A stretch of 64,000 nucleotides of DNA from Streptomyces marinisediminis (lineage in GTDB: Bacteria; Actinomycetota; Actinomycetes; Streptomycetales; Streptomycetaceae). The DNA lies in contig NZ_JAPKFL010000006.1 of NCBI RefSeq assembly GCF_026262575.1, positions 62,001 to 126,000 of the forward strand. The letters run 5' to 3'. A program made the translations under genes and the position numbers. Positions 8,990 to 17,688 of this stretch are shown in pieces. Every line of letters starts with the position of its first letter. Positions within the stretch are counted from its first letter, which is position 1. The notes under the pieces were generated by a model, which ran no database searches, was not told the origin of the DNA, and was given only the letters and a program-made list of their open reading frames with translations.

Positions 8990-10463
8990 GCCCCTCAGAG
9001 CCCCGTACGACCTGGCGGTCGTGGGCGCCGGGCCCGCCGGGCTCGCTGCGGCCGTCACTGCCGCCGACGCGGGGCTGACCGTCGCCCTGGTGGATGCCGA
9101 ACCCCGGCCGGGCGGCCAGTACTACCGCCATCCGGCACCCGGGTTGGGTGCGCGGCGGCCCGAGGCACTCCACCACGGCTGGGCCGCCTTCACCGCCCTG
9201 GAGACCCGGCTGCGTCAGCACAGGCACGCCGGCCGAATCCGGCACCTGCCGGGACGGCAGGTGTGGACCATCCAGCAGTGCGGCCACACGGGCCGCTGGA
9301 CACTGCTCACCACCGCGACCGTGCCACCGCACGACCAGGCCGACTCTGGCGACCAGAACACGGACGAGGCGCCGAGGGAGAGTGTGCCGGCGCACCGGCT
9401 GCTGCTGGCGACCGGAACCTACGAGCGCCAACTGCCCTTCCCCGGCTGGACCCTGCCTGGAGTCGTCGGTGCCGGAGGAGCCCAGGCCATGATGAAGTCC
9501 GGCCTGGTCCTGCCGGGCCGTCGCGTGATCGTCGCCGGCAGCGGGCCCCTGCTGCTGGCCGCGGCCGCCTCGCTGTCCGCCGCCGGGGCCCGCGTGCCGT
9601 ACGTTGTGGAGGCGAGCGGCTACCTGCCCTACGCCCGCCGACCGGGACCGCTGCTGCGCAACCCCGGCAAGCTCACCGAAGGGGCCCGGCACGCGGCGGC
9701 ACTCGCCCGCCGGGGGGTACGGCTACGCACCCGGACCGCCGTGGTCCAGGCCCATGGGACCGACCGGGTCACCGGCGTGACCGTGGCGAGAGTGGACGGC
9801 GACTGGCGACCGCGGCCCGGGACCGAGCAGCACCTGTCCTGCGACGCTCTGGCCGTAGGCCATGGTCTGATACCCCAGCTCGAACTCGCTGTGGAACTGG
9901 GCTGTGCTACCCGCACCACGCCCGACGGCACACCCGCCCTTGTGGTGGACTCCTTCCTGCGCACCAGTGTCGAAGGCGTGTGGGCGGCAGGCGAGACCAA
10001 CGGCGTAGGCGGCGCCCAGCTCGCTCTGTGCGAGGGAGAGCTGGCTGCTCGTGCTGTCGCTGCCGCGGTGCACGGCGAGCCCGCTCCCGCGCGCACGGCT
10101 GCGGCGTTGCGCACACGTGCCACTCGGCTGCGCGTCTTCGCCGACCTCATGGCGCAGGTGCACCGGCCCGGATCGGCCTGGCCCCAGTGGCTGCGAGGCG
10201 ACACCGAGATCTGCCGTTGCGAGGAGGTCGATGCCGCATCCGTGCGCGAGGCAGTCGACGCCTTCGGCGCGGGCGACACGCGCACGGTCAAGCTGCTGAC
10301 CCGGGCAGGTATGGGCTGGTGCCAGGGACGGATGTGCGGCCCCGCGGTCTCCTGCCTCGCGTCCGCCGACGGCGGCGCACCGGTGAGCGTGGACAGGCGC
10401 CCGCTGTCCCGCCCCGTCCCCCTCGCCCAGCTCGCCCGGCACCGGCCCCAGGAGCACCTCTGA
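8970..10463 (+). CDS. FAD/NAD(P)-type large subunit of D-hydroxyproline dehydrogenase with C-terminal Fe-S domain
   Basis: 497 residues, ATG behind AAGGAG. Two dinucleotide-binding motifs are visible: LAVVGAGPAGLAAAV near residue 15 and VIVAGSGPLLLAAAA near 188. A third flavin motif, VEGVWAAGETNGVGGAQLA, lies near 330. The C-terminus carries CRCEEV ... GMGWCQGRMC, a BFD-like 2Fe-2S domain. This architecture matches the alpha subunit of HcnB/LhpF-type dehydrogenases. It would pass electrons from the DadA-like subunit to an acceptor or the respiratory chain. The hydroxyproline assignment rests on context. No residue looks missing. Confidence 0.85.
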   Translation: MPTSPAEPLRAPYDLAVVGAGPAGLAAAVTAADAGLTVALVDAEPRPGGQYYRHPAPGLGARRPEALHHGWAAFTALETRLRQHRHAGRIRHLPGRQVWTIQQCGHTGRWTLLTTATVPPHDQADSGDQNTDEAPRESVPAHRLLLATGTYERQLPFPGWTLPGVVGAGGAQAMMKSGLVLPGRRVIVAGSGPLLLAAAASLSAAGARVPYVVEASGYLPYARRPGPLLRNPGKLTEGARHAAALARRGVRLRTRTAVVQAHGTDRVTGVTVARVDGDWRPRPGTEQHLSCDALAVGHGLIPQLELAVELGCATRTTPDGTPALVVDSFLRTSVEGVWAAGETNGVGGAQLALCEGELAARAVAAAVHGEPAPARTAAALRTRATRLRVFADLMAQVHRPGSAWPQWLRGDTEICRCEEVDAASVREAVDAFGAGDTRTVKLLTRAGMGWCQGRMCGPAVSCLASADGGAPVSVDRRPLSRPVPLAQLARHRPQEHL

Positions 10464-10542
10464 CCGGCGCGACCCGACCAGAACCTCCAACCCCTTCGAG
10501 AACCGGCCCGGCCGGATTCGCCCAACCCTAGGAGAACCGAAC

Positions 10543-11451
10543 GTGAGCGCAATCCAGCACAGCGCCGAACACCCCTGGCGTGGTGTCATGGTGGCTACCG
10601 CCCTTCCTTTCAAGGAAGACCTGTCGGTGGACTACGACGCCTACGCCGAGCACGTCCGCTTCCTGTTGGACGCCGGTTGCGACGGCGTCGTCCCCAACGG
10701 CTCCCTGGGGGAGTACCAGACCCTCACCGACGACGAACGTGCCCGCGTCATCCGCACTGCGGTGGAGGCCGCCGGGGACGGCAACCGGGTCATGGCCGGA
10801 GCGGCGGCCTACGGCAGCACCGAGGCCGCGCGCTGGACCGAGCAGGCCGCCGAAGCCGGGGCCGGTTCCGTCCTGCTGCTGCCCCCCAACGCCTACCGCG
10901 CCAACGACGCGGAGGTCGGCGCCCACTACGCCGAGGTCGCAGGTGTCGGGCTGCCCGTGGTGGCTTACAACAACCCCTACGACACCCGTGTTCACCTCAC
11001 CCCGCGGCTTCTGGCCGAGCTGCACGCGCAGGAGCACATCGTCGCGGTCAAGGAGTTCAGCGGCGACGTACGACGGGCCTACGAGATCGCCGAGCGCGCC
11101 CCCGGCTTGGACCTGCTCATCGGAGCCGACGACGTCCTGCTGGAACTGGCCCTGGCCGGCGCTGTCGGCTGGATCGCCGGCTACCCCAACGCCCTGCCGC
11201 ACTCCTGCGTCGCACTGTACCGGGCCGCCATCGCCCAGGACCTGGGGACCGCGCTGCCCCTCTACAGAGCGCTGCACCCGCTGCTGCGCTGGGACACCAA
11301 GCACGTGTTCGTGCAGGCCATCAAGGTTTCGATGGACATCGCCGGGCGCCATGGCGGCCCCTGCCGTCCGCCGCGCTCCCCGCTGGACACAGAGGCGGAA
11401 GCCGCCGTGCGGTCCGTGACGGAGAAGGTCCTGGCCGAGGGCCTGAACTGA
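10543..11451 (+). CDS. DapA-family 1-pyrroline-4-hydroxy-2-carboxylate deaminase
   Basis: 302 residues, GTG start behind AGGAGA. The protein is a DHDPS/NAL-family TIM barrel: the Schiff-base lysine is Lys170 in VAVKEFSG, and the conserved tyrosine is in VVAYNNPYD. In hydroxyproline catabolism a member of this family deaminates and dehydrates 1-pyrroline-4-hydroxy-2-carboxylate to 2-oxoglutarate semialdehyde. Its place between the dehydrogenase subunits and the epimerase/aldehyde dehydrogenase genes supports that role over lysine biosynthesis. It lies 79 bases after the preceding gene, same strand. Exact substrate is inferred from context. Confidence 0.85.
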   Translation: MSAIQHSAEHPWRGVMVATALPFKEDLSVDYDAYAEHVRFLLDAGCDGVVPNGSLGEYQTLTDDERARVIRTAVEAAGDGNRVMAGAAAYGSTEAARWTEQAAEAGAGSVLLLPPNAYRANDAEVGAHYAEVAGVGLPVVAYNNPYDTRVHLTPRLLAELHAQEHIVAVKEFSGDVRRAYEIAERAPGLDLLIGADDVLLELALAGAVGWIAGYPNALPHSCVALYRAAIAQDLGTALPLYRALHPLLRWDTKHVFVQAIKVSMDIAGRHGGPCRPPRSPLDTEAEAAVRSVTEKVLAEGLN

Positions 11452-11500
11452 AACCGTCCCGCGCGCACCCCCGACACCCCCGTCCGCCAGGAGGAGAGCC

Positions 11501-12502
11501 ATGCGTAGTCGCCGTGTCTTCCACGCCGTCGACTCCCATACCGAGGGCATGCCCACGCGCGTCATCACCGGAGGAGTCGCACCGGTTCCCGGGGCCACCA
11601 TGGCCGAACGACGCACGTACTTCATGCGCCACCTGGACCACATCCGCACCCTGCTGACGTACGAACCGCGCGGGCACGCGGCGATGAGCGGTGCGATCCT
11701 GCAACCTCCGACCCGCCCCGACGCGGACTGGGGAGTCCTCTACATCGAGGTGTCCGGCTGTCTGCCCATGTGCGGGCACGGCACCATCGGGGTCGCCACC
11801 GTACTGGTGGAAGCCGGCATGGTGCCGGTGACAGAGCCGGTGACCACCGTCCGGCTGGACACACCGGCCGGGCTCGTCACCGCCGAGGTCCACGTCCACG
11901 AGGGTGCCGCCCGCGCGGTGACACTGCGCAACGTCCCCTCCTTCGCTGTCGCCCTGGGGGAGAAGACCGAAGTCCCCGGCTTCGGAGAGATCACCTATGA
12001 CCTGGCCTACGGCGGCAACTTCTACGCCATCCTCCCCATCGGGGAACTGGGACTGCCCTTCGACCGGTCGCGCAAGGAGGAGATCCTGGGAGCGAGCCTG
12101 GAGGTGATGGCTGCGATCAACGCCGCGGGCGAGCCGGTGCACCCGGAGGATCCCGGGATCAGGGGATGCCATCACGTGCAACTCCTCGCCCCGGGATCGG
12201 ACGCCCGGCGATCGCGGAACGCGATGGCCATCCACCCCGGGTGGTTCGACCGGTCGCCCTGCGGCACCGGCACCTCGGCCCGCATGGCGCAGCTCCACGC
12301 CCGCGGGGAACTCCCCCTGCACCGCGACTTCCGCAACGAGTCCTTCCTGGGCACCGCCTTCACCGGCCGCCTGGTGGAAGAGACCGAGGTCGCCGGCCGG
12401 CCCGCCGTGGTGCCGACGTTCACCGGCAGCGCCTGGATCACCGGCACCGCCCAGTTCCTCCTCGACCCCACCGACCCGTTCCCGGAAGGCTTCCTCCTGT
12501 GA
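11501..12502 (+). CDS. 4-hydroxyproline 2-epimerase (proline racemase family)
   Basis: 333 residues, ATG behind AGGAGGAG. Both catalytic cysteines of the family are present: Cys91 in PMCGHGTIG and Cys254 in SPCGTGTSARM. The two-cysteine pattern indicates a racemase/epimerase, not the 3-hydroxyproline dehydratase, which carries Thr in place of the second Cys. It would convert trans-4-hydroxy-L-proline, released from collagen, to cis-4-hydroxy-D-proline, the substrate of the three-subunit dehydrogenase upstream. The stop overlaps the start of the aldehyde dehydrogenase by 4 bases (GTGA). Proline racemase activity cannot be fully excluded, but the operon favours hydroxyproline. Confidence 0.9.
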   Translation: MRSRRVFHAVDSHTEGMPTRVITGGVAPVPGATMAERRTYFMRHLDHIRTLLTYEPRGHAAMSGAILQPPTRPDADWGVLYIEVSGCLPMCGHGTIGVATVLVEAGMVPVTEPVTTVRLDTPAGLVTAEVHVHEGAARAVTLRNVPSFAVALGEKTEVPGFGEITYDLAYGGNFYAILPIGELGLPFDRSRKEEILGASLEVMAAINAAGEPVHPEDPGIRGCHHVQLLAPGSDARRSRNAMAIHPGWFDRSPCGTGTSARMAQLHARGELPLHRDFRNESFLGTAFTGRLVEETEVAGRPAVVPTFTGSAWITGTAQFLLDPTDPFPEGFLL

Positions 12503-13920
12503 ACACCCCTCCCACCCCGGCAGCCGACAACTCGGTGATCTCCCGCAACCCCGCCGACCCCGGCGACATCCTCGTCGCACTGCACGGCTGCGGCCCGGAC
12601 ACAGCCAACCGTGCCGTGCGGCGAGCTGCCCGAGCCCAGAGCGAGTGGCTCGCCGGCGGCGCGACAGCGCGGTCCGCGGCCCTGCGCCGAGCCGGAGACG
12701 CCGTGGAGAGCGCGTCCGAGGAACTGGCCGGGCTCCTGGTGCGAGAGGTTGGCAAGCCACTCGCCGAGGCCCGCGGCGAGGTGGCGCGCACGGTGGCGAT
12801 CTGGCGCTACTACGCCCAGCTTCCCTACGACGCCACCGGATCGGTGCACGAGCCGGCCTCGGGGCCGGGGCTGCTGCTCACCCGGCGCCGCCCGCACGGC
12901 GTCGCCGGTCTGATCACTCCGTGGAACTTCCCCATGGCCATTCCGTCGTGGAAGGCCGCTCCGGCCCTGGCCGCCGGCAACACGGTCGTCCTCAAGCCCG
13001 CACCGGAGGCGACCGCGTGCGCTCTGCGGCTGGCCGAGATCATCAAGGAGGTCCTGCCCGCGGACGTTCTGCACGTCATCCCCGGGGGCGCCGAAGTCGG
13101 CGCTGCCTTGACCGGCCTGGCCGACGTCGTCTCCTTCACCGGGTCGACCGCCGTCGGGGCCGCCGTCGCCCGTGCCGCCGCGACCCGCGGCGTCCCCGCC
13201 CAGGCGGAGATGGGCGGCCACAACGCTGCCGTGGTCCTGCCGGACGCCAACATGGGGAAGGCGGCCGCGGACATCGCCGCGGCGATCGCCGGTTACGCGG
13301 GTCAGAAATGCACCGCCACCAGAAGGGTGATCGCCGTGGGCAGCGCTCTGCCGAGGCTGCGCGAGGCGCTGGCGGAGGCCCTGCGGGAACTGCCCGCCCG
13401 CGACCCCCGCGCGGCGGATGCGGTCTGCGGTCCCGTCATCTCCGAAGTGGCCAAGGACCGTGTTCTCCGAGCCCGGGACAGCGCCCTCAGCACGGGGGCG
13501 CGTGCGCTGGCGGGGGGTGAGCGGCGCGGTCCGGGCACAGCAGCGGGCTGGTACGTCGATCCGGTGCTGCTGGAGGACGTGCCCGCCGGGCACGAACTGC
13601 ACGACCGTGAGGTCTTCGGCCCCATCGCGGTGCTGTCGGGGGCGGTGGACTTCGACGAGGCGGTCCAGGCCGCGAACAGCGGTCACTACGGCCTGGTCGC
13701 GTCGCTCCACACGGGCGACCTGCAAAGAGCACTCTCGGCGGTCGACCGCCTCGCCACGGGCATGTTGCGGGTGAACGCTCCTACCACCGGTGTCGACTTC
13801 CACCTCCCCTTCGGGGGAGAGAAGGGCTCCAGCTACGGGATGAGGGAGCAGGGGCACGCCGCGATGGACTTCTACACCTCCAGCCGCACGGTGTCCCTCC
13901 TGCCCGCCGCATCAGCCTGA
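12499..13920 (+). CDS. Aldehyde dehydrogenase, probable 2-oxoglutarate semialdehyde dehydrogenase
   Basis: 473 residues from a GTG overlapping the epimerase stop. The NAD(P)-dependent ALDH fold shows TPWNFPMAIPSWKAAPALAAGN, the glycine-rich FTGSTAVG, the general-base Glu237 in QAEMGGHN and the nucleophile Cys271 in GQKCTATR. It would oxidise 2-oxoglutarate semialdehyde to 2-oxoglutarate, closing the hydroxyproline route and feeding the TCA cycle. It is the last gene of the catabolic operon; the regulator follows 120 bases later with its own promoter-like region. The family call is certain; the specific aldehyde is inferred. Confidence 0.87.
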   Translation: MNTPPTPAADNSVISRNPADPGDILVALHGCGPDTANRAVRRAARAQSEWLAGGATARSAALRRAGDAVESASEELAGLLVREVGKPLAEARGEVARTVAIWRYYAQLPYDATGSVHEPASGPGLLLTRRRPHGVAGLITPWNFPMAIPSWKAAPALAAGNTVVLKPAPEATACALRLAEIIKEVLPADVLHVIPGGAEVGAALTGLADVVSFTGSTAVGAAVARAAATRGVPAQAEMGGHNAAVVLPDANMGKAAADIAAAIAGYAGQKCTATRRVIAVGSALPRLREALAEALRELPARDPRAADAVCGPVISEVAKDRVLRARDSALSTGARALAGGERRGPGTAAGWYVDPVLLEDVPAGHELHDREVFGPIAVLSGAVDFDEAVQAANSGHYGLVASLHTGDLQRALSAVDRLATGMLRVNAPTTGVDFHLPFGGEKGSSYGMREQGHAAMDFYTSSRTVSLLPAASA

Positions 13921-13986
13921 ACCGTCGCGAACGGGCACCCTCCGCTCCCCGGCGCTCCCTGGTCGGCGCGCCGGGGATGGCGTAGA

Positions 13987-14014
13987 TGTCACGCAACGTG
14001 ACATTGTACAGTGG
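13987..14014 (+). promoter_or_regulatory. Operator/promoter of the GntR-type regulator
   Basis: A perfect 7-3-7 inverted repeat, TGTCACG-CAA-CGTGACA (13987-14003), overlaps a copy of the element seen before the hydroxyproline operon (13998-14014). Its TGTACA-type core also recurs before the divergent-end peptidase gene. The location, 27 bases before the regulator start, suggests autoregulation. Confidence 0.55.
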
Positions 14015-14040
14015 GATCACGAACCCACGGAGGGGAACCC

Positions 14041-14754
14041 ATGAGTGAGCTGAAACCCCGGAAACTCGTTTCGGTGCAGGAGCACCTGCGTGACCAGGTG
14101 GCCAACGCCCTCCGTGCCGCGCTGATCGCGGGCGAACTGCAGCCCGGAGTGATCTACTCCGCCCCCACTCTCGCCACCGAGTACGGTGTCTCGGCCACCC
14201 CCGTGCGCGAGGCGATGCTGGACCTGGCGCGCGAGGGGCTGGTCGAGCCGGTGCGCAACAAGGGCTTCCGCGTCACCGCACTGTCCGAGCGCGATCTGGA
14301 CGAGTTCACCGAGATCCGCGCCCTGATCGAGATCCCGACCGTTGGCAGGGTGGCCAGGGCCGCCACACGCGAGCAACTGGAGGCCCTGCGCCCCATAGCC
14401 GAGGAGATCGTGGCCGCCGCACGTGCCGGTGACCTCATCGGATACCTGGAGGCCGACCGCCGCTTCCATCTCGACCTGCTCGCCCTGGCCGGCAACTCCC
14501 GTCTGGTCGAGACGGTGGGCGACCTGCGCAAGCGCTCCCGGCTCTACGGACTCACCGAGCTCGCGGAAGCGGGTGCGCTGGTGGCCTCCGCGCAGGAACA
14601 CGCCGAGCTGCTGGACCTCGTACTGGCCGGTGACGCCGAGGCAGCCGAGGAACACATGCGCCACCACCTGGCGCACGTCCGCTCCCTGTGGGCCGCACGC
14701 GGGCAGCAGACGCCCGAACAGAAGTCCCCGGCCCGGAAGCTGAACGCACGCTGA
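14041..14754 (+). CDS. GntR-family regulator with FCD effector domain
   Basis: 237 residues, ATG behind GGAGGGG. The winged-helix GntR domain covers about residues 10-75 (GVSATPVREAMLDLAREGLV is the recognition-helix region). The FCD ligand domain follows, with EADRRFHLDLL and HHLAHV supplying metal-binding histidines. FCD regulators usually sense small organic acids or amino acids and repress neighbouring catabolic genes. Related elements precede this gene and the dehydrogenase operon, so it likely controls hydroxyproline catabolism in response to hydroxyproline or an intermediate. It is convergent with the M24 peptidase gene, separated by a shared hairpin. Confidence 0.88.
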   Translation: MSELKPRKLVSVQEHLRDQVANALRAALIAGELQPGVIYSAPTLATEYGVSATPVREAMLDLAREGLVEPVRNKGFRVTALSERDLDEFTEIRALIEIPTVGRVARAATREQLEALRPIAEEIVAAARAGDLIGYLEADRRFHLDLLALAGNSRLVETVGDLRKRSRLYGLTELAEAGALVASAQEHAELLDLVLAGDAEAAEEHMRHHLAHVRSLWAARGQQTPEQKSPARKLNAR

Positions 14755-14785
14755 CCTCCCGGAGCCGGCAGAGCTGCACAGGCCG

Positions 14786-14821
14786 GGCGGGGAGCGCGTC
14801 CGGCCGGAGGCGCTCCCCGCC
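14786..14821. terminator. Bidirectional hairpin between the GntR gene and the M24 peptidase gene
   Basis: A perfect 12-base stem (GGCGGGGAGCGC) with a 12-base loop lies between two convergent stop codons at 14754 and 14842. Position and symmetry suit termination from both sides. Confidence 0.7.
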
Positions 14822-14841
14822 CATGGTCAGGCGGACTCCTG

Positions 14842-16305
14842 TCACCCCTGTAGCAGCGTGCCCATCCACTCCTCGATACCGTCCGCGGTCCTGGGCAGCG
14901 CGGAGGACATCAGCCGTGCACCGTCCTTGGTGATCACCAGGTCGTCCTCGATGCGCACGCCCATGCCCCGCAGTTCGACCGGCAGGGTCTCATCGTCAGG
15001 CTGCAGGTACAGACCCGGCTCGACGGTCAGGACCTGGCCTTCCCTCAGCGCTCCCTCGACGTAGGCCCCGGCGCGGGCCTTGGCGCAGTCATGCACGTCC
15101 ATGCCGAGCATGTGGCCGCTGCCGCAGAGGGTGTAGCGGCGGTGCAGGCCGCTGTCCGCGCCCAACTCGTCGGTAGGCGTCTTCAGCACGCCCCAGTCGC
15201 ACAGACCTTCGGCGATCACCCTCATGGCGGCGCGGTGGAAGTCGCGGAACGAGGCGCCCGGGCGCAACGCGGCGATACCGGCCTCCTGAGCCGCCAGCAC
15301 CAGGTCGTAGACCTGTCGCTGCACGGGGGAGAAGCGTCCTGACAGGGGGAGGGTGCGGGTGATGTCGGCGGTGTAGAGCGTGTCGGTCTCCACCCCGGCG
15401 TCCAGGAGCAGGAGTTGGGAGGGGTCCAGGGGGCCGTCGTTGCGTACCCAGTGCAGTACGCAGGCATGTGCTCCGGCGGCCGCGATGGTCTCGTACCCCA
15501 CGCCGTTCCCCTCGGCCCGGGCCCGGAGGTTGAAGACTCCTTCGACCCACCGCTCACCGCGGCGGTGGCGCAGGGCGTGGGGCAGGGCCCGCACCACGTC
15601 CTCGAAGCCCATGGTGGTGTGGTCCACGGCCAGTTGGAGCTGCTCGACCTCCCAGGCTTCCTTGACCAGGCGGAGCTCGGACAGACAGGCCTCCAGCTCC
15701 TTCTCCCGCAGCCGCTCGACTTCGCTGGGGGCGCGGGGCTCGACCAGGGCGTCAACAGCACCGTCGATCCCGGTCAGCGCCCGGGTGAGAGGCCGGGGCC
15801 CGGAGAGCGCACCGGTCAGCTCGTCCAGATGGCGGCACTCGATGCCGGTGAGCTGCATCGCCTCATCGAGGTCAGGGCGGCGACCGACCCAGAACTCGCC
15901 GTATCGGCGGTCACGGTAGAACTCCTCGTCCGCGCGTGAGGACCGGGGCCGCAGGTACAGCACGGGGTGGTGTCCCGCGGGGCTGGAGGGCTCCATGACC
16001 AGCACGTTGCCCGGCTGGTCCTCGCCGGTGAGGCCGGTCAGCCACGCGTAGGCGGTGTGGGGGCGGAAGTGGTAGTCGCAGTCGTTGGACCGCACCTTCA
16101 GCTCACCGGCCGGCAGGATGAGCCGCTCTCCGGGGAAGCGTTCCGAGAGCCGTGCTCGCCGGACCGAGGTGGCTTGGCGGCCGGGGACGCGCGCGTCGCG
16201 GGGCAGACGGGAGGGAGCCCAGCCGCTGCTCATGAACGACGCCAGGGCGGGTGAGATCGGGAGGTCGTGGCTGCCCGTGGTAGGGCGGGCTGAGGATGGA
16301 GGCAC
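14842..16305 (-). CDS. M24B X-Pro aminopeptidase (PepP-like)
   Basis: 487 residues. The GTG at 16305 has GGAG about 6 bases upstream. An N-terminal aminopeptidase P domain (about 60-190) is followed by the pita-bread M24 domain. Metal ligands are visible: Asp in LLLLDAGVETD, Asp in LYTADITRT, His in GSGHMLGMDVHD, Glu in TVEPGLY and Glu in VRIEDDLV. It removes the N-terminal residue from X-Pro peptides in the cytoplasm. Collagen fragments are rich in such bonds, so its place beside the hydroxyproline genes makes sense: it would free Pro/Hyp-containing peptides for complete use. The upstream region contains the TGTACA element also seen before the gntR gene. Confidence 0.9.
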   Translation of the reverse strand: MPPSSARPTTGSHDLPISPALASFMSSGWAPSRLPRDARVPGRQATSVRRARLSERFPGERLILPAGELKVRSNDCDYHFRPHTAYAWLTGLTGEDQPGNVLVMEPSSPAGHHPVLYLRPRSSRADEEFYRDRRYGEFWVGRRPDLDEAMQLTGIECRHLDELTGALSGPRPLTRALTGIDGAVDALVEPRAPSEVERLREKELEACLSELRLVKEAWEVEQLQLAVDHTTMGFEDVVRALPHALRHRRGERWVEGVFNLRARAEGNGVGYETIAAAGAHACVLHWVRNDGPLDPSQLLLLDAGVETDTLYTADITRTLPLSGRFSPVQRQVYDLVLAAQEAGIAALRPGASFRDFHRAAMRVIAEGLCDWGVLKTPTDELGADSGLHRRYTLCGSGHMLGMDVHDCAKARAGAYVEGALREGQVLTVEPGLYLQPDDETLPVELRGMGVRIEDDLVITKDGARLMSSALPRTADGIEEWMGTLLQG

Positions 16306-16412
16306 GCTGGCTCCGGGGGATCGGGGGCGACCGGACTCGGCTGTACGCCATGCCTGACGCGGAGAAGGTGCCGCGGAAGCCCTTGGGTAACGAGAGTTTC
16401 ACCGTATCGGCC

Positions 16413-16440
16413 AATGCAATTGTACATTATTATGTTATAC
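16413..16440 (-). promoter_or_regulatory. Promoter region of the M24 peptidase gene with TGTACA element
   Basis: On the minus strand an AT-rich stretch unusual for this DNA contains a TACAAT -10-like box (16419-16424) overlapping TGTACA. The ATTGTACA core is shared with the gntR promoter at 14004-14010, suggesting common control. It lies about 110 bases before the peptidase start. Confidence 0.4.
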
Positions 16441-16831
16441 ATCAGTGAGGGGCGCTGGACTCGCAGGACTGGCAGGCCTCCACGAACTGCCCACGCTTGC
16501 GCAACGCCTTCCCCCAGGAGGACCCCAGGAAGACCCCAGAGCGGCCCCCGTGGCCGCCACAGCACGCGCAAGGTGTCACAGCAGCCCCGGAAGTCGCCTG
16601 CCCGTGCCCGGTAACTCCCGTCTCATACAGACCAGCTCCCGCCAAAGCCTGTGCGCCTCCAGAACCGCTCGGTCGCCTGCGGGCGAGTTCCGACCAGCGA
16701 CACCACGCGGGGCTCCCGCGACGGAGAGGCTGACGTGATCGCGCGCCCGGAGCCGGAGGCTCCGCGTCGCGCCTCAGCGACGCGCAGAGTGGGACTCGCC
16801 GCGCGTCGCCGACGGCAGAGCCGTGGTGCGT
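16441..16831. other. Gene-poor stretch, no supported gene
   Basis: Several short open frames exist on both strands, but none has a good ribosome site, family pattern or consistent codon use. It may hold decayed coding sequence. It separates the collagen/hydroxyproline block from two small conserved genes. Confidence 0.5.
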
Positions 16832-17059
16832 TCAGCCGGGTGGGCGGCGGCTGCGGGCGTTCAGTTCCGCCACGTGGGCGCGCAGCCGCTCGCCGGAGTC
16901 CAGCGGGACGAGGGCGTCGGGGGCGGCGTCCCACTCCAGCCCGCCGAGCAGCGGGCGCAGTTGCGCGTACGGGCCCTCGTACGCCATGACGACCCCCACG
17001 CGTTCGGACCCGGTGTCCCGCACCGCGCTTCCCACGGCGGGCAGCTCGGCCGCCGTCAC
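16832..17059 (-). CDS. Small conserved actinobacterial protein, function unknown
   Basis: 75 residues from a GTG that overlaps the stop of the upstream gene (GTGA). The sequence (VGSAVRDTGSERVGVVMAYEGPYAQLRPLLGG in two parts) resembles short hypothetical proteins found in streptomycetes beside XRE/DUF397-type regulators. No catalytic motif, signal peptide or membrane segment is visible. It is surely co-translated with the neighbour at 17056-17310. I do not recognise a function. The opening residues carry a beta-strand-like pattern that could be a small interaction domain, but this is only impression. Confidence 0.65.
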   Translation of the reverse strand: MTAAELPAVGSAVRDTGSERVGVVMAYEGPYAQLRPLLGGLEWDAAPDALVPLDSGERLRAHVAELNARSRRPPG

Positions 17060-17310
17060 CGCTCGGCGCCCCTGGCGATGGCCTCGGCCAGCAGGTGCGC
17101 GACGGGGGCCGAGCAGACGCCGAGGTGGATGAGCGCGTACCGCGCCCCGCCCTCGGACTCGTCGGCCCACGGGGTGCGGATCTCCATGGCCGGAAGCTGG
17201 ATACCCGCGCGCCTGAGGGCGTCCGCCAGGGCGTACTGGGCGGTCAGGGCCTCCTTGACCTTGGCGCGCCGGGCGGCGGTGTCGCTGGCGGGTCGTGGTG
17301 TCGTCGTCAT
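17056..17310 (-). CDS. Small conserved actinobacterial protein, function unknown
   Basis: 84 residues from the ATG at 17310, behind AGGAAGAGG. The sequence (ALTAQYALADALRRAGIQLPA, then EGGARYALIHLGVCSAPVAHLLAEAI) is helical and soluble, of a type repeatedly found near XRE-DUF397 loci in streptomycetes. It overlaps the following small gene by 4 bases. About 150 bases upstream lies a repeat element (17467-17498) nearly identical to one before the XRE gene at 35660. No function can be assigned. Confidence 0.7.
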   Translation of the reverse strand: MTTTPRPASDTAARRAKVKEALTAQYALADALRRAGIQLPAMEIRTPWADESEGGARYALIHLGVCSAPVAHLLAEAIARGAER

Positions 17311-17688
17311 GCCGTGCCTCTTCCTGTTCCTTGCCTGTTCTCGCGGCCTCGCCTGCGCCGGTCCCTCGACGAGGAACACGCTGCGTAGTGAAGCCATGAC
17401 GAGAATGGCGTCAGAAGGTGGCTGACGACGTGTCTCGTGACGTGGCTGCCCCGGGCCCGGGCGTTCGTTCCACACGTTCCACGGGTGGGTCCACGGCCAT
17501 GACGGGGCGGGCGCCGTACCTGTCGGAGTGTCGAGCGGTCACACGCGGGAGCCGAGTCCGCGGCGTGCGCCGTTCCGTAGGCGTCGTCTGGCTGGTCGGA
17601 AGTGGCCTGTGGCCAGCCAGCGGGGCGATGAGGTGGGTGCGCGGGTTCTGCGGCGGTATGTGCTGGCCGTCGGCTCTGTGGCGGTTGC
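17311..17688. other. Intergenic stretch with orphan regulatory element
   Basis: Holds the upstream region of the two small genes and the orphan element at 17467-17498. A rightward open frame beginning ATG at 17499 (62+ residues) has no family resemblance and lies antisense to the end of the membrane protein gene; I do not call it. Confidence 0.4.
17467..17498. promoter_or_regulatory. XRE/DUF397-type upstream element, first copy
   Basis: The element starts GTTCCACACGTTCCACGG and matches the element at 35607-35639 over its whole length apart from three substitutions and one base of spacing. There it sits 20 bases before an XRE regulator gene. Here no XRE gene follows, so the regulator may have been lost while its control element stayed. 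Confidence 0.5.
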
